DNA from: Marinospirillum sp.
Lineage (GTDB): Bacteria > Pseudomonadota > Gammaproteobacteria > Pseudomonadales > Halomonadaceae
DNA: 13,333 bases
Assembly (NCBI RefSeq): GCF_014859565.1
Contig: NZ_JACUUA010000087.1
Coordinates: 1 to 13,333, forward strand
Reading direction: 5' to 3'
A program made the position numbers and the translations under genes. Positions 1 through 8,439 of this stretch are shown here, piece by piece. Under the pieces are notes generated by a model. The model did no database searches and was not told the DNA's origin. It was given only the letters and a program-made list of their open reading frames with translations. The first letter of the stretch is position 1, and each line of letters opens with the position of its first letter.

Positions 1-941
1 GGTTCAACCACCTCTGGCGGCACTTGTATCAGCAAGGGCGCGGCTGGCACGGCTTGTGGCTGGGCAACTGGCTGACGGTACAAAGCACCATGACCCCAGC
101 CAACAGCCTGACTGCCTGAGGGTTTGTAAACATCCCCTTTAACAAAAAAGTACTGCCCCGCCTCCTCAACCAGTTCAAACACACCCAGATCATTACCCAG
201 GGTTTCTGAGCTACCCAACAGCAGGATGCCATCGTCTTTCATCAGATCATAAAACTTGCGATGAATCAGCTGCCGGGCATCCATATCAAAATAGATGGAT
301 ACATTACGGAAAAAAATCAGATCGTAGTTTTTCAGGCCTGCGGGGAACACCGGAGCCAGTAGATTCAGTTCATGCAGGTGTACCTGCTCGCGGATATCCG
401 CTGACAACTGATAACCCGTTTGTAAAGGCTGAAAATACCGCTTTTGTAACTGCTCATCCACTCCACGAAAAGAAAAAGCCGAATACACCCCCCGTCGTGC
501 CTTGGCCAGAATTTGCTGATCCAGATCACCGGCATCAAAATGAAACAGCTCACGGGTTCGTGAGCCATATTCTTCCTGCAAGGCCATCACCAGACTGTAA
601 GGTTCCTCACCAGAAGAACACCCTGCACTGAGTATACGAATGGGCTGATGACCACTGCGGTGTTCCAGCAATCGGGGAATTAACACCTTGCTGAACAGCT
701 GAATCTGCTCTGGTTCACGAAAAAAATAGGTTTCGTTGACCGTCAGCTGGCTGATCAAGGCATCAAACTCTTCAGTATCACTGTTGATCAAGCGATAATA
801 AGCATCCAAACCAATACAACCAGCCTGCGTGGCACTTTTTTGTATCGCTTTGCGCAGCCGGTCTTCAGCAATACCTTCCAGCAGCAGGCCACAGTGTTCA
901 TAAATACGGGTTTTAAAACGCGCCAGTTCTGCGCTGCTCAT
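1..941 (-). CDS. cheR: CheR-type chemoreceptor glutamate methyltransferase, partial (C-terminus beyond left edge)
   Basis: This enzyme would transfer methyl groups from S-adenosylmethionine to glutamates of the chemoreceptor helices, opposing CheB in sensory adaptation, in the cytoplasm. The frame starts at ATG 941-939 and stays open for 313 codons to the edge. Visible family motifs are the N-terminal helical domain with VNETYFFRE (about residues 68-76), the SAM-binding loop ILSAGCSSGEEPYS (103-116), FFRNVSIYFD (210-219, usually FCRNVLIYF) and LLGSSETL (241-248). The ATGA at 941-938 overlaps the cheB stop, so the two are translationally coupled. The catalytic domain ends near residue 270. The chain then continues as a Pro/Ala/Gln-rich stretch, which is longer than a plain CheR of about 275-290 residues. 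That suggests a linker to a further domain such as the TPR repeats of WspC-type CheR proteins, but this part is outside the window. The family call is firm; the extension is inference. Confidence 0.93.
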   Translation of the reverse strand, partial: MSSAELARFKTRIYEHCGLLLEGIAEDRLRKAIQKSATQAGCIGLDAYYRLINSDTEEFDALISQLTVNETYFFREPEQIQLFSKVLIPRLLEHRSGHQPIRILSAGCSSGEEPYSLVMALQEEYGSRTRELFHFDAGDLDQQILAKARRGVYSAFSFRGVDEQLQKRYFQPLQTGYQLSADIREQVHLHELNLLAPVFPAGLKNYDLIFFRNVSIYFDMDARQLIHRKFYDLMKDDGILLLGSSETLGNDLGVFELVEEAGQYFFVKGDVYKPSGSQAVGWGHGALYRQPVAQPQAVPAAPLLIQVPPEVVE

Positions 942-2017
942 AACTGTCCCCTACGCAGCGCAGCCAGATAACCGGCAGGCTGCAGCTGTAACACCTTGAG
1001 CATTTCTGCAGCGATTTCACTCAAGGGCAACACCCGATGAACCACTCCGGCATTCACCGCTTCCTGATTCATGCCATAAATCACCGAGCTGGCTTCATCC
1101 TGAGCCAAAGTCACACCCCCATGCGCATCAATCGCAGCCATACCGGCAGCACCATCCCGCCCCATACCAGTCAGGATGATTCCCACGGCATTTTTGCCAT
1201 ATGCCTGAGCCACTGATTTCAGCAGCTGATCACAACTGGGGTGGTAAATATCTTTTTCCAGACAGGGCTTAAGATGAATCTGATGCGAGCCAGTAATGGT
1301 CAGATGTTGTTCCGAGGGTGAAACATACACCTGCCCAGGCTTCAGTATTTCGCCCTCTTCAGCCACCTTGACCGGCAGCTTGCACAGGGTTGAAAGCCAG
1401 TGTGCCATGCCACTGACAAAACCATCACTCATGTGCTGGGCAATTAATATCGGTGCTGGAAAATGTTCATCCAACTGCGGCAGCAGACTGGCTAGTGCCT
1501 GGGGACCACCCGTGGACGAGGCAATCACAAAAACCTGCTTAAAATCAGGCTGCTTAATGATTGCAAAAAAATCCACCGGCGCAATAACGGGGCTGACCAG
1601 TGCCTTGCGGCGCAGGTGGGTGATCATCGGGATACCCGACAACAAGCGAACTTTCGCCACAAACTCAGCCGCTTCATCCGGTGTGTAAGCAGGTTTGTTG
1701 ATCACTTCCAGTGCGCCCAGCCTCAGAGCTTCATAAGCTTTTTCGGCATCCGACTGGCCACTGACTACCAGAATCGGCACTGCCTTGGTGTGCATGATTT
1801 CTTCGATGGCTTCCATGCCACCCATCACTGGCATATCCAGATCCATGGTCACCAGATCCGGTTGCAATCGCTGAACCATTTCCAGCGCCTCTTTGCCATG
1901 ACAGGCTTCACCAATCACCTCAATGCCCTCTTCTTCCTCCAGAATGGCGCGCAGCAAACCACGCGCCATACTGCTGTCGTCAGTGATCAGAACACGAATC
2001 AGGCGGGGCATCATCAT
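938..2017 (-). CDS. cheB: CheB protein-glutamate methylesterase/deamidase with receiver domain
   Basis: CheB removes receptor methyl esters and deamidates receptor glutamines when phosphorylated by CheA, and so mediates adaptation. The 359-residue length is standard. Residues 7-125 form a receiver domain with acidic pocket TDD (12-14), phospho-acceptor D59 in MDLDMPVMGG, S86 at the Thr/Ser switch and K108 in NKPA. A linker leads to the methylesterase domain (about 160-350), which carries the expected catalytic triad: S168 in ASSTGGP, H195 in AQHM and D288 in TGMGRDGA. Three ATG codons stand in a row (2017, 2014, 2011). The first is closest to an AGGAGG at 2035-2030 inside the end of the upstream receptor gene (12-nt spacer), so 2017 is used. 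The gene lies 7 bp after the receptor stop and overlaps cheR by 4 bp (ATGA), so this is one operon. Confidence 0.96.
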   Translation of the reverse strand: MMMPRLIRVLITDDSSMARGLLRAILEEEEGIEVIGEACHGKEALEMVQRLQPDLVTMDLDMPVMGGMEAIEEIMHTKAVPILVVSGQSDAEKAYEALRLGALEVINKPAYTPDEAAEFVAKVRLLSGIPMITHLRRKALVSPVIAPVDFFAIIKQPDFKQVFVIASSTGGPQALASLLPQLDEHFPAPILIAQHMSDGFVSGMAHWLSTLCKLPVKVAEEGEILKPGQVYVSPSEQHLTITGSHQIHLKPCLEKDIYHPSCDQLLKSVAQAYGKNAVGIILTGMGRDGAAGMAAIDAHGGVTLAQDEASSVIYGMNQEAVNAGVVHRVLPLSEIAAEMLKVLQLQPAGYLAALRRGQL

Positions 2018-2024
2018 GACAGAA

Positions 2025-4034
2025 TCATCCCTCCTGTTTGCCGACCATCTTGAACTCCTGCACCAGACGACTCAGATCTTCCGACATACAGAGCATTTCT
2101 TCGCTGATATCGGTGATATTGCGTACCGACTGGGCGTTATGTGTACTGGCATTGGCAATATCACGCAAAGCAATTACCACCTGACTGCTGGCGGTTTTCT
2201 GCTGTTTGGTGGACATGGAGATCTGCTGAGCTGCACTGCTGGTTTGGCTGGCGGCACGGACCAGTGCATTTAAGTCTTCTGCTGTCACGGAACTGACTTC
2301 CATCCCAGCCTGAATGGAGCTGGAACCTTTTTCCGAGGTAATCACCAGACGACTGATGGAATCCTGAATTTCCTGAATCCGGTCTTCAATCTCACGGGTG
2401 GAGTCGGTCACACTGTCAGCCAAGCGGCGGATTTCTCCGGCCACTACCGAAAAACGCTTGCCAGACTCACCGGCGCTGGAAGCCTCCAATGCGGCGTTAA
2501 ACGCAATCAGTTTGGTCTGATCCGCCAGGGTGTTAATTAAATCCATTACCTTGCTGATTTGTTTGGATTTTGCCCCCAGCTCCATGATTTCGTGCAGGCT
2601 TTGTTCATTATCCCGGTGGATTTCGCTCATCCGCAGCTGCAGTTGCTGCATGGCACTGGCACCCTTTTTACTGCTGTCCAGCGTCAGGTTGGCAACATCC
2701 ACCACCGACTGGGAATGATCAGCAATTTGTGTTGAAGATGCTGAAAGCTCTTCCATGGTGGAGGTGATTTCTGCCACCGAAGACGACATTTCTTCCACCG
2801 CTGCGGCCATCGACTGGCTGACTTCCTGCTGCAGGTTGCTGTTACGACTCACCAAACCGGCGGTTTGTGCCAGACGACCAGCAGAATCAGTCAGACGAGT
2901 GGAGCTGCGAAACACCTCACTGATAGCCAGGGACAGACGCTCCAGCAGGCTGTTGGTCTGATCAGCCAGATCGCCCAGCTCAGACTTATCATCTGTCTGC
3001 AATCGCTGCGACAAATCCAAGGTGCGGGTAATGTTTTTTAACTGCTGCTGAAACGCTACCAGTGGACGACTGAGAGAAGCGGCCAGAGGGTACAAAACCA
3101 GTAAACTCAGACCAATCAATACCAATCCGATGATCAGGGACTGGTAAAGCTGTTGTTCAATCGGCGCCATAAACTCGGCACTGGGAACTTCAACCACCAG
3201 ATAACGCTGTAAATCAGCAATCCAGATCACACCCACAAACAAATCCTGGCCTTCATACTGCATCTGATTAACAGTCACCTCTCGGCTGCCCAACAAAGAA
3301 CGCAACTCCGGTGTTGTACTGAGATCACTAATCACCGCACCGTCTGGTCGAACCTCCACACGTCCATCCCGGTTGGCTAATGAAGCACGACCATTTTGAC
3401 CCAGACGGTAAGCACTGATCATTTCCGCCAGATGCAACATATCCAGACCCACCCCAGCCACACTGATGGGTTCACCCTTGGCATTACGCTGCTGACTGCT
3501 GTAGTTCACAAACATCTGCAGTGCTTCGCCACTGAACTCATTAGAATCTAAATTCAGCTCGTAAGGTGCATCAGTACCCAGATAACGGAAATACCAGGCA
3601 TCATCCGCACTGGAACGAAACATTTGTCGACGGTTCAACTGACCGCTCTGGTAATGGTGATAAAAAATGCGTTCACCATCATTGGCTGCAATAAAAACAA
3701 CTCCTGCATCCAGTTGATTATGAACCTGCGCCATTTCTGCCTGTACCTGAGGCAGATCACTCTCTGGCATGCCCTTGCGTATCCAGCTTTCCAGAAAGGT
3801 GTTGGCGGCTAGACTTCGAGAAACCTGCAGGCTCGGTGCCAGACTCAAAGCAACCTGAGCGGCCAGATGATTCAGCTGTGTTGGTAGTTCATGTTGCAGC
3901 AGGTTTTCGACCCGGCTCTGGGTATAAAAATGGGATTGCAGTGATAATGAAAAAGCCATCATCACCGCCAACAGGATGCCAAAAGAAACAAACAAACGTA
4001 AGCGGAGGGATAGCTTATTCCATAAATTACGCAT
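2025..4034 (-). CDS. Methyl-accepting chemotaxis protein with dCache-like periplasmic sensor
   Basis: This is an inner-membrane chemoreceptor that senses an unknown ligand and controls a CheA kinase. Of its 669 residues, TM1 is about 14-34, a periplasmic sensor follows at about 35-295, TM2 is about 298-320, HAMP about 320-372, and the signalling coiled coil runs to the end. The sensor has dCache-style features: DDAWYFRYL (144-152), MFVNYSSQ (174-181), GVGLDML (194-200) and NRDGRVEV (221-228). The hairpin tip (about 500-545) reads QTKLIAFNAALEASSAGE then GKRFSVVAGEIRRLA. It is recognisably an MCP tip but departs from the usual QTNLLALNAAIEAARAGE and GRGFAVVAGEVR pattern. No C-terminal NWETF-type CheR/CheB tether is present (it ends VGKQEG). 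ATG 4034 has an AAGG at 4045-4042 with a 7-nt spacer. cheB and cheR follow directly. Family firm; ligand unknown. Confidence 0.94.
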   Translation of the reverse strand: MRNLWNKLSLRLRLFVSFGILLAVMMAFSLSLQSHFYTQSRVENLLQHELPTQLNHLAAQVALSLAPSLQVSRSLAANTFLESWIRKGMPESDLPQVQAEMAQVHNQLDAGVVFIAANDGERIFYHHYQSGQLNRRQMFRSSADDAWYFRYLGTDAPYELNLDSNEFSGEALQMFVNYSSQQRNAKGEPISVAGVGLDMLHLAEMISAYRLGQNGRASLANRDGRVEVRPDGAVISDLSTTPELRSLLGSREVTVNQMQYEGQDLFVGVIWIADLQRYLVVEVPSAEFMAPIEQQLYQSLIIGLVLIGLSLLVLYPLAASLSRPLVAFQQQLKNITRTLDLSQRLQTDDKSELGDLADQTNSLLERLSLAISEVFRSSTRLTDSAGRLAQTAGLVSRNSNLQQEVSQSMAAAVEEMSSSVAEITSTMEELSASSTQIADHSQSVVDVANLTLDSSKKGASAMQQLQLRMSEIHRDNEQSLHEIMELGAKSKQISKVMDLINTLADQTKLIAFNAALEASSAGESGKRFSVVAGEIRRLADSVTDSTREIEDRIQEIQDSISRLVITSEKGSSSIQAGMEVSSVTAEDLNALVRAASQTSSAAQQISMSTKQQKTASSQVVIALRDIANASTHNAQSVRNITDISEEMLCMSEDLSRLVQEFKMVGKQEG

Positions 4035-4074
4035 AGCTCAGCCTTAAGATGACTTTAATTTTAATGTTCTGTAA

Positions 4075-4104
4075 AAATTACCGTTGATTGGACGCACAAT
4101 GCAA
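4075..4104 (-). promoter_or_regulatory. Possible sigma70-like promoter for the chemoreceptor operon
   Basis: On the minus strand TTGCAT (4104-4099) is followed after 18 nt by TAATTT (4080-4075), upstream of the receptor ATG at 4034. This is a pattern match only. The gap between msrB and the receptor (4035-4160) contains no convincing flagellar sigma28 promoter and no clear rho-independent terminator for msrB, so read-through from msrB is also possible. Confidence 0.25.
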
Positions 4105-4160
4105 GGATAATCTCAGCAAAGTCCTGCAAGAAGCAGAAAAGACAGGTTTTTTGGCAAGAA

Positions 4161-4589
4161 TCAGTCTGCGTGGAATACCAAAGCAAGAGAATTGAGGCAA
4201 TAACGTAAACCGGTTGGTTTAGGGCCATCATCAAAAACATGCCCCAGATGTCCATCACAACGAACACAGCGAATTTCTGTGCGCAACATGCCGTGTGACT
4301 CATCTTCTATATAACAGAGATGCTCAGGTTTGATCGGCTGATAAAAACTTGGCCAACCGGTTCCGGATTCAAACTTGTCTGTCGAGCGGAACAAGGGTAA
4401 ATCACACAGACCACAGTGATAAACACCGAATGACTTGTTGTCCAGCAGTCCACCACAAAAAGGTGGTTCAGTGCCCTGATTCAACAATACATGCCGTGCT
4501 TCCGGTGAAAGTTTCTGCGCCAGCAGTTGTTTCTGTTGATTATTCAGGGGGGTCAGATCTTCTGCTTTATCATTTTTACTGGTGTTCAC
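4161..4589 (-). CDS. msrB: Peptide-methionine (R)-S-oxide reductase MsrB
   Basis: MsrB reduces the R-epimer of methionine sulfoxide in oxidised proteins, using thioredoxin as electron donor. At 142 residues it has the typical length and no signal peptide, so it is cytoplasmic. Two Cys-x-x-Cys pairs (C59/C62 in CGLC and C108/C111 in CVRC) form the structural zinc site. [10 protein letters not shown] (73-82) and [11 protein letters not shown] (113-123) line the active site, and the catalytic C131 sits in RYCLNS near the C-terminus. The start is GTG at 4589: a TGAGG (4600-4596) lies 6 nt upstream, and the nearby ATG at 4594 is out of frame and hits a stop after two codons. The gene begins 15 bp after the DUF3108-like gene, which suggests co-transcription. 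A further Cys (C92) may help resolve the disulfide, but I cannot assign it with confidence. Confidence 0.95.
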   Translation of the reverse strand: MNTSKNDKAEDLTPLNNQQKQLLAQKLSPEARHVLLNQGTEPPFCGGLLDNKSFGVYHCGLCDLPLFRSTDKFESGTGWPSFYQPIKPEHLCYIEDESHGMLRTEIRCVRCDGHLGHVFDDGPKPTGLRYCLNSLALVFHAD

Positions 4590-4604
4590 GGCATACCTCA
4601 GAAT

Positions 4605-5273
4605 TTAAATGGGAGACCAGTGTGTCAGCTTCAGTGTACCCAGTGAACGACCATCCTCATCAAAAGCTTCTGCGTGAAGGATCAAACCGGGCACCTCCAA
4701 TGAAAAATACACTCGACCCAACAGTTCATCAGGCTTACCTTCAAACCAGACATCAATCAGGGCTGCTCTGCTGCCTTCATAATCCAGCAGCTCATGGACA
4801 AAATACTCAATGTTTTTTTCTCGCCCACGATGATTCAGTGATTCCAGCATACCGCTGGCACCGACACCCCGCTGTTGCGCGATTAAAGGAAGGGCAAAAA
4901 CCAGAGTCTGACGATCCAGAATGCCATCATTACGGCCATCATTACGGCCATCAAAGCTCAGTTTACGATCATTGCGATTCTGGATCACACGGGTGCGGGA
5001 GCGAAAATCCTTTGAGACCGGCAAGGCTGTATCACTGAGTGTAAAGCGGCTGTTTTCCCTCCAGCTGACAAGGCTGTTACCTGCTTCCATGCTCACATGG
5101 TACATGCCAGCTCGCCATCGAATCTCATGCGTCAGGTTGACACTGGGCGCCAGCTTGTAACGGGACTCTACCAGATATTCAGCCTTGAAGGGGATATAAG
5201 CCCAGGCTGGTGTTGCTGTCAGCAGTATAAGCAGCAGGGTCATGAACAGGTAGGTAAACTTGTTTGTTTTCAT
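4605..5273 (-). CDS. Secreted DUF3108-like protein of unknown function
   Basis: This is a 222-residue protein with a clear signal peptide: basic MKTNK, a hydrophobic core at about 8-20 and a likely cleavage after the AWA at residue 25. It is probably periplasmic or outer-membrane associated. The rest has the alternating polar/hydrophobic pattern of an all-beta protein. Features resembling the DUF3108 family include YIPFKAEYLVESRYK near the mature N-terminus, a WRENSRF block (71-77) and RKLSFDGRN (103-111). No catalytic motif is visible and the role is unknown. Residues 108-117 contain a short GRND duplication encoded by a 12-bp tandem repeat. ATG 5273 has GAGG (5284-5281) at 7 nt. It lies 78 bp after cobU and 15 bp before msrB on the same strand, so it may be a tail of the cobalamin transcript or a separate unit with msrB. 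The DUF3108 assignment is by pattern only. Confidence 0.72.
   Translation of the reverse strand: MKTNKFTYLFMTLLLILLTATPAWAYIPFKAEYLVESRYKLAPSVNLTHEIRWRAGMYHVSMEAGNSLVSWRENSRFTLSDTALPVSKDFRSRTRVIQNRNDRKLSFDGRNDGRNDGILDRQTLVFALPLIAQQRGVGASGMLESLNHRGREKNIEYFVHELLDYEGSRAALIDVWFEGKPDELLGRVYFSLEVPGLILHAEAFDEDGRSLGTLKLTHWSPI
4924..4953. repeat. 12-bp in-frame tandem repeat, about 2.5 copies
   Basis: The unit CCATCATTACGG occurs at 4924-4935 and 4936-4947, followed by a partial CCATCA at 4948-4953. Because the unit is 12 bp it keeps the frame of the DUF3108-like gene and duplicates a Gly-Arg-Asn-Asp block (residues about 109-117). Confidence 0.9.
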
Positions 5274-5351
5274 CCTGAAACCTCTTTATCTGCATCCACA
5301 TCAGGAGCATTTCACCAACAGAATATCAGTGATACCCTGATCTGAGTAGAC

Positions 5352-5915
5352 TCATGTGTCTTTCACCAGCAATGGCAATCCAGCCACAGTTAGAATCACA
5401 CGTTCACTCACTGCCGCCAGTCGCTGGTGCAACAACCCGGCACGATCTCCAAAAGCACGGGTCAGGGCATCCATTGGCATGATACCCAATCCAGTTTCAT
5501 TACCCACCAGAATCAAATCGGCCACCCCACCCGCAGTGACTACCTCGACCAGCTCATCCAGCACCTGATCCACCCGCTGCAGGGAAACTTCACTCAAGGG
5601 TTGTTCATCGACCAGATCCTCACACAAAATTTGGGTCAGCCACAGGGTCAGGCAATCCAGCAGGATAACCCCCGGCTGTTGCAACAGCTGTTTTAACCGG
5701 ATCGGCAAGCGGGCATCAGGAATTTCCAGCGTTATCCAGTCATTCGGGCGGTACTGGCGATGTTGCTGAATGCGCCGAGCCATTTCACCATCACCGGCAC
5801 GCGCCGTAGCTACATAGATGACCGGCCAACCCGTCTGTTCCGATCGCTGTTGCGCCCTTTGTTCAGCCAGTCGGCTTTTGCCGGAGCGCACCCCACCCAG
5901 AATCAGTTGCCGCAT
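5352..5915 (-). CDS. cobU: Adenosylcobinamide kinase / adenosylcobinamide-phosphate guanylyltransferase
   Basis: CobU (CobP) phosphorylates adenosylcobinamide and transfers GMP to make AdoCbi-GDP, the activated corrinoid for nucleotide-loop assembly. At 187 residues the length is normal. Visible are the N-terminal P-loop GGVRSGKS (7-14), VIYVATA (32-38), and the [10 protein letters not shown] motif (44-53), whose conserved H52 is the expected guanylylated histidine. [11 protein letters not shown] is the Walker-B-like strand, and [11 protein letters not shown] and [12 protein letters not shown] lie near the C-terminus. ATG 5915 overlaps the end of cobQ by 13 bp; an AGGA (5928-5925) with a 9-nt spacer lies within cobQ. 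It is the last recognisable cobalamin gene of the operon. The usual partners cobS and cobT are not adjacent. Confidence 0.95.
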   Translation of the reverse strand: MRQLILGGVRSGKSRLAEQRAQQRSEQTGWPVIYVATARAGDGEMARRIQQHRQYRPNDWITLEIPDARLPIRLKQLLQQPGVILLDCLTLWLTQILCEDLVDEQPLSEVSLQRVDQVLDELVEVVTAGGVADLILVGNETGLGIMPMDALTRAFGDRAGLLHQRLAAVSERVILTVAGLPLLVKDT

Positions 5916-7399
5916 GGTATTTGTTCCTGTTGCCCGACCAGCGCCAGCAGGCGTGGCATATCCAGGTGCTCATCCACCAGATCGGCCAGACGCTCAAAAG
6001 TCTGTTCGCGCAGGCTATCCAGATCCGGCATTGCTTTTAACCCTGCCCCCTCTCCTGCAACCCAGTGCAACAGGGCATCCAGTGCTTCCGGGTGATCCAG
6101 CAGACCATGCCAGTAGCTGGCCAGTATTTGTCCATCCTCACTGACGGCACCATCCGGCAAACCCTGATCCGATAACAGCAGCGGCTTCTCAAGCGCCCTG
6201 CCACTGCTGCGTCCGGCATGGATTTCATAACCTCGGACAGGAATCTGCTGATCACCCAGACCAACCATCCAGCCTGCCGTATTACGCAGCACTTTTTCTG
6301 TATCCAGCCGGGTTTCCAGATCCAGCAAAGCCAGCCCGAGACTGGAACCTGCTTCCCCTTCCAGACCCAGCGGATCATGAATCACCTGCCCCAGCATCTG
6401 CAGGCCACCACAAATCCCCAGCAGCTTGCCGCCATAACGCAGGTGGCGCTGAATGGCCGATTCCCAGCCTTGCTCCCGCAACCATTGCAGATCTGCTCTG
6501 ACTGCTTTGGAGCCGGGCAAGATAATCAGATCAGCAGCAGGGATAACCTCACCGGCACGAACATACTGCAAATCCACCTGTGGATGCTGGATCAGGGCAT
6601 CAAAATCGGTATGATTGGAAATACGCGGTACGACCGGCACAATGACTTTAACAACCGCCTCACTTTTAACCCGTCGTTCTTGTGGCAGTGCATCTTCGGC
6701 ATCCAGCTGTAAATCCATCAGGTAGGGCAACACACCCAAGACAGGTTTACCTGTGTGGGCTTCCAGCCAGTCCAGACCCGGTTGCAACAAAGCCAGATCA
6801 CCCCGGAAGCGGTTGATGACAAACCCGACCACCCGTGCCTGTTCGCTGGGTGACAGCAGCGCCAGGGTACCTACCAGATGGGCAAACACTCCGCCACGGT
6901 CAATATCAGCAATCAGAATCACCGGGCAATCCACCGCCTCGGCATACCCCATATTGGCAATATCTCCCTGCCGCAAATTAATTTCTGCCGGAGACCCCGC
7001 ACCTTCCACCAACAGTACATCAAACTCTTTCACCAACCGCTGGTGGCTTTGTAACACAGCCTGCAGGGCAGTCTTTTTGTAGTCATGGTAGGTCACTGCA
7101 TCCTGGGTGTTGATCGCTTTGCCGTGGATGATGACCTGAGCCTTGCGATCCGTGGTGGGTTTCAGCAACACTGGATTCATATCCACCGTGGGTAACAATC
7201 CACAAGCAGCCGCCTGCACGGCTTGGGCCCGACCAATTTCACCCCCTTCTGAAGTCACGGCGCTGTTCAGTGCCATATTCTGGGGTTTAAAGGGTGCCAC
7301 GCGAATGCCACGCCGATACAAGGCGCTCCCCAGCGCAGTGACCAGCAGGCTTTTGCCTGCATCCGAGGTGGTGCCCTGCACCATCAATACATTGTTCAT
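5903..7399 (-). CDS. cobQ: Cobyric acid synthase (glutamine-hydrolysing)
   Basis: CobQ (CbiP) uses ATP and glutamine to amidate the b, d, e and g side chains of adenosylcobyrinic acid a,c-diamide, giving adenosylcobyric acid. The product from ATG 7399 is 498 residues, typical for the family. The N-terminal synthetase domain has the P-loop [22 protein letters not shown] and [13 protein letters not shown]. The C-terminal class I glutamine amidotransferase domain has the nucleophile Cys in [10 protein letters not shown] and the His of [10 protein letters not shown] (about residues 330 and 431 from this start). An in-frame GTG lies one codon upstream (7402). ATG 7399 is preferred because the GGAG at 7408-7405 then has a 5-nt spacer and the start forms a TGATG overlap with the cobD stop. 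It overlaps cobU by 13 bp. Its presence implies the host makes or processes cobyrinic acid, not only cobinamide. Confidence 0.95.
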   Translation of the reverse strand: MNNVLMVQGTTSDAGKSLLVTALGSALYRRGIRVAPFKPQNMALNSAVTSEGGEIGRAQAVQAAACGLLPTVDMNPVLLKPTTDRKAQVIIHGKAINTQDAVTYHDYKKTALQAVLQSHQRLVKEFDVLLVEGAGSPAEINLRQGDIANMGYAEAVDCPVILIADIDRGGVFAHLVGTLALLSPSEQARVVGFVINRFRGDLALLQPGLDWLEAHTGKPVLGVLPYLMDLQLDAEDALPQERRVKSEAVVKVIVPVVPRISNHTDFDALIQHPQVDLQYVRAGEVIPAADLIILPGSKAVRADLQWLREQGWESAIQRHLRYGGKLLGICGGLQMLGQVIHDPLGLEGEAGSSLGLALLDLETRLDTEKVLRNTAGWMVGLGDQQIPVRGYEIHAGRSSGRALEKPLLLSDQGLPDGAVSEDGQILASYWHGLLDHPEALDALLHWVAGEGAGLKAMPDLDSLREQTFERLADLVDEHLDMPRLLALVGQQEQIPCGN

Positions 7400-8439
7400 C
7401 ACTGCTCCTGCAAAACCTGTAAAGCCTGTTCAAGCCGCTGCCATTCGGCTTCTGTCTGTGGCAGACCAAACCTTAAACTCGACGGCTGTTCAAAAGATCG
7501 CACCAGTATGCCCTGCTGTGCCAGCCGATCGGCCAGTTTTTTCGCTTGAGCCATCAACACCCACTGAAACAGTGGCGTGCCGCCAACAGGTGGCAGATGG
7601 ACTGACTGCAACAGCTCAAACAAACGCTGGCTATCCTGTTTTAAACGCTGGCGGGCTTGTTGTTGCCACTGATCATCCAGCAAGGCCAGTCGTCCCAGAT
7701 AACGCGCTGGATGGGACACTGCCCAGAGCCCCAGTCGAGCCTGCAACTGCTGCAACAGGTTGTTTTCAGCAAACACAAACCCCAGGCGCAACCCGGCCAG
7801 ACCAAAAAACTTACCCAATGAGCGCAACACCACCAGTCCCGGTGGCATGGATGGCTGAATCATGCTGTTTGCCTGCGGTAAAGCATCCAAAAAGGCTTCA
7901 TCCACCACTAACCAACCCTTACGCGCCATTAATAGCCGATGCCAGCGCTGCAAATCCTCATGGGCAAACACCACCCCCGTGGGATTGTTCGGCTGAATCA
8001 GCACCAGAGCACGGATGTTCACATCATCCAACAGGCATTGTTCAAGGTTTTCAGCTGTCACCGCCACACCATCAAAACCCGCTGACTGCCAAGCCTTGCT
8101 ATGCTCAGAATAAGCGGGACTTAACAGTGCCACACGAATACTCGCGGGAGTCTCATCAGTAAAAAGCAGCTCTGGCAGGCACTGGATAGCGACCTGACTG
8201 CCGGGCACTGCCAATCCATCTGCACTGGCATAATAGGCCGTCATGGCTTGCTGCAACCCGTCATCTTCTTCCGGCAGGCGTTGCCAGACTTCAGCAGGTA
8301 CATGAGGCACTGGCCAGCCCTGCGGATTGATGCCAGTTGAAAGATCCAGCCATTGATCCAGTGGAATAGCATAATGCTGCGCCGCCTGTCGTAAGCGACC
8401 ACCGTGTACCACAGCACAATTCAGATCAGCAGCAGGCAT
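7399..8439 (-). CDS. cobD: L-threonine-O-3-phosphate decarboxylase (CobD/CobC-type PLP enzyme)
   Basis: This is a fold-type I PLP enzyme that decarboxylates L-threonine-O-3-phosphate to (R)-1-amino-2-propanol O-2-phosphate, the linker joined to cobyric acid by CbiB. From ATG 8439 it has 346 residues. Motifs include the N-terminal HGGRL (12-16), [11 protein letters not shown] (31-41), [10 protein letters not shown] (83-92), QPNNPTG (149-155), VVDEAFLD (178-185) and the PLP-binding [15 protein letters not shown], with K210 and the Arg of LRLGF. An earlier in-frame GTG at 8466 would add nine residues but has no Shine-Dalgarno, and family members begin close to the HGG motif, so ATG 8439 is used. 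Even there the SD is poor (GGGTGG), consistent with translational coupling to cbiB, which it overlaps by 19 bp. The gene is called cobC in the Pseudomonas scheme and cobD in the Salmonella scheme. Context makes an ordinary histidinol-phosphate aminotransferase unlikely. Confidence 0.92.
   Translation of the reverse strand: MPAADLNCAVVHGGRLRQAAQHYAIPLDQWLDLSTGINPQGWPVPHVPAEVWQRLPEEDDGLQQAMTAYYASADGLAVPGSQVAIQCLPELLFTDETPASIRVALLSPAYSEHSKAWQSAGFDGVAVTAENLEQCLLDDVNIRALVLIQPNNPTGVVFAHEDLQRWHRLLMARKGWLVVDEAFLDALPQANSMIQPSMPPGLVVLRSLGKFFGLAGLRLGFVFAENNLLQQLQARLGLWAVSHPARYLGRLALLDDQWQQQARQRLKQDSQRLFELLQSVHLPPVGGTPLFQWVLMAQAKKLADRLAQQGILVRSFEQPSSLRFGLPQTEAEWQRLEQALQVLQEQ

Noticed and set aside
4123..4152. 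CCTG...CAGG stem followed by six T on the plus strand, resembling a terminator
   Set aside because: The stem is only 4 bp with a long loop, and no plus-strand gene ends there. On the minus strand, where msrB ends, the T-tract is on the wrong side.
4035..4160. Flagellar (sigma28) promoter upstream of the chemoreceptor
   Set aside because: No TAAAGTTT / GCCGATAA-like pair with suitable spacing is present on the minus strand.
4349..5038. Plus-strand 229-codon frame opposite msrB and the DUF3108-like gene
   Set aside because: It is antisense to msrB, whose zinc and catalytic cysteines are intact. The composition is His/Ser/Pro-rich without any domain pattern.
5274..5351. Terminator or promoter between cobU and the DUF3108-like gene
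   Set aside because: Only short 4-5 bp stems without a T-tract and no convincing -35/-10 pair are present, so the transcript boundary cannot be set.
7143..8162. Long plus-strand open frame (339 codons) across cobQ and cobD
   Set aside because: It lies antisense to two genes with clear catalytic motifs. Its translation is Pro/Thr/Ala-rich and low in structure, as expected from the reverse strand of these genes.
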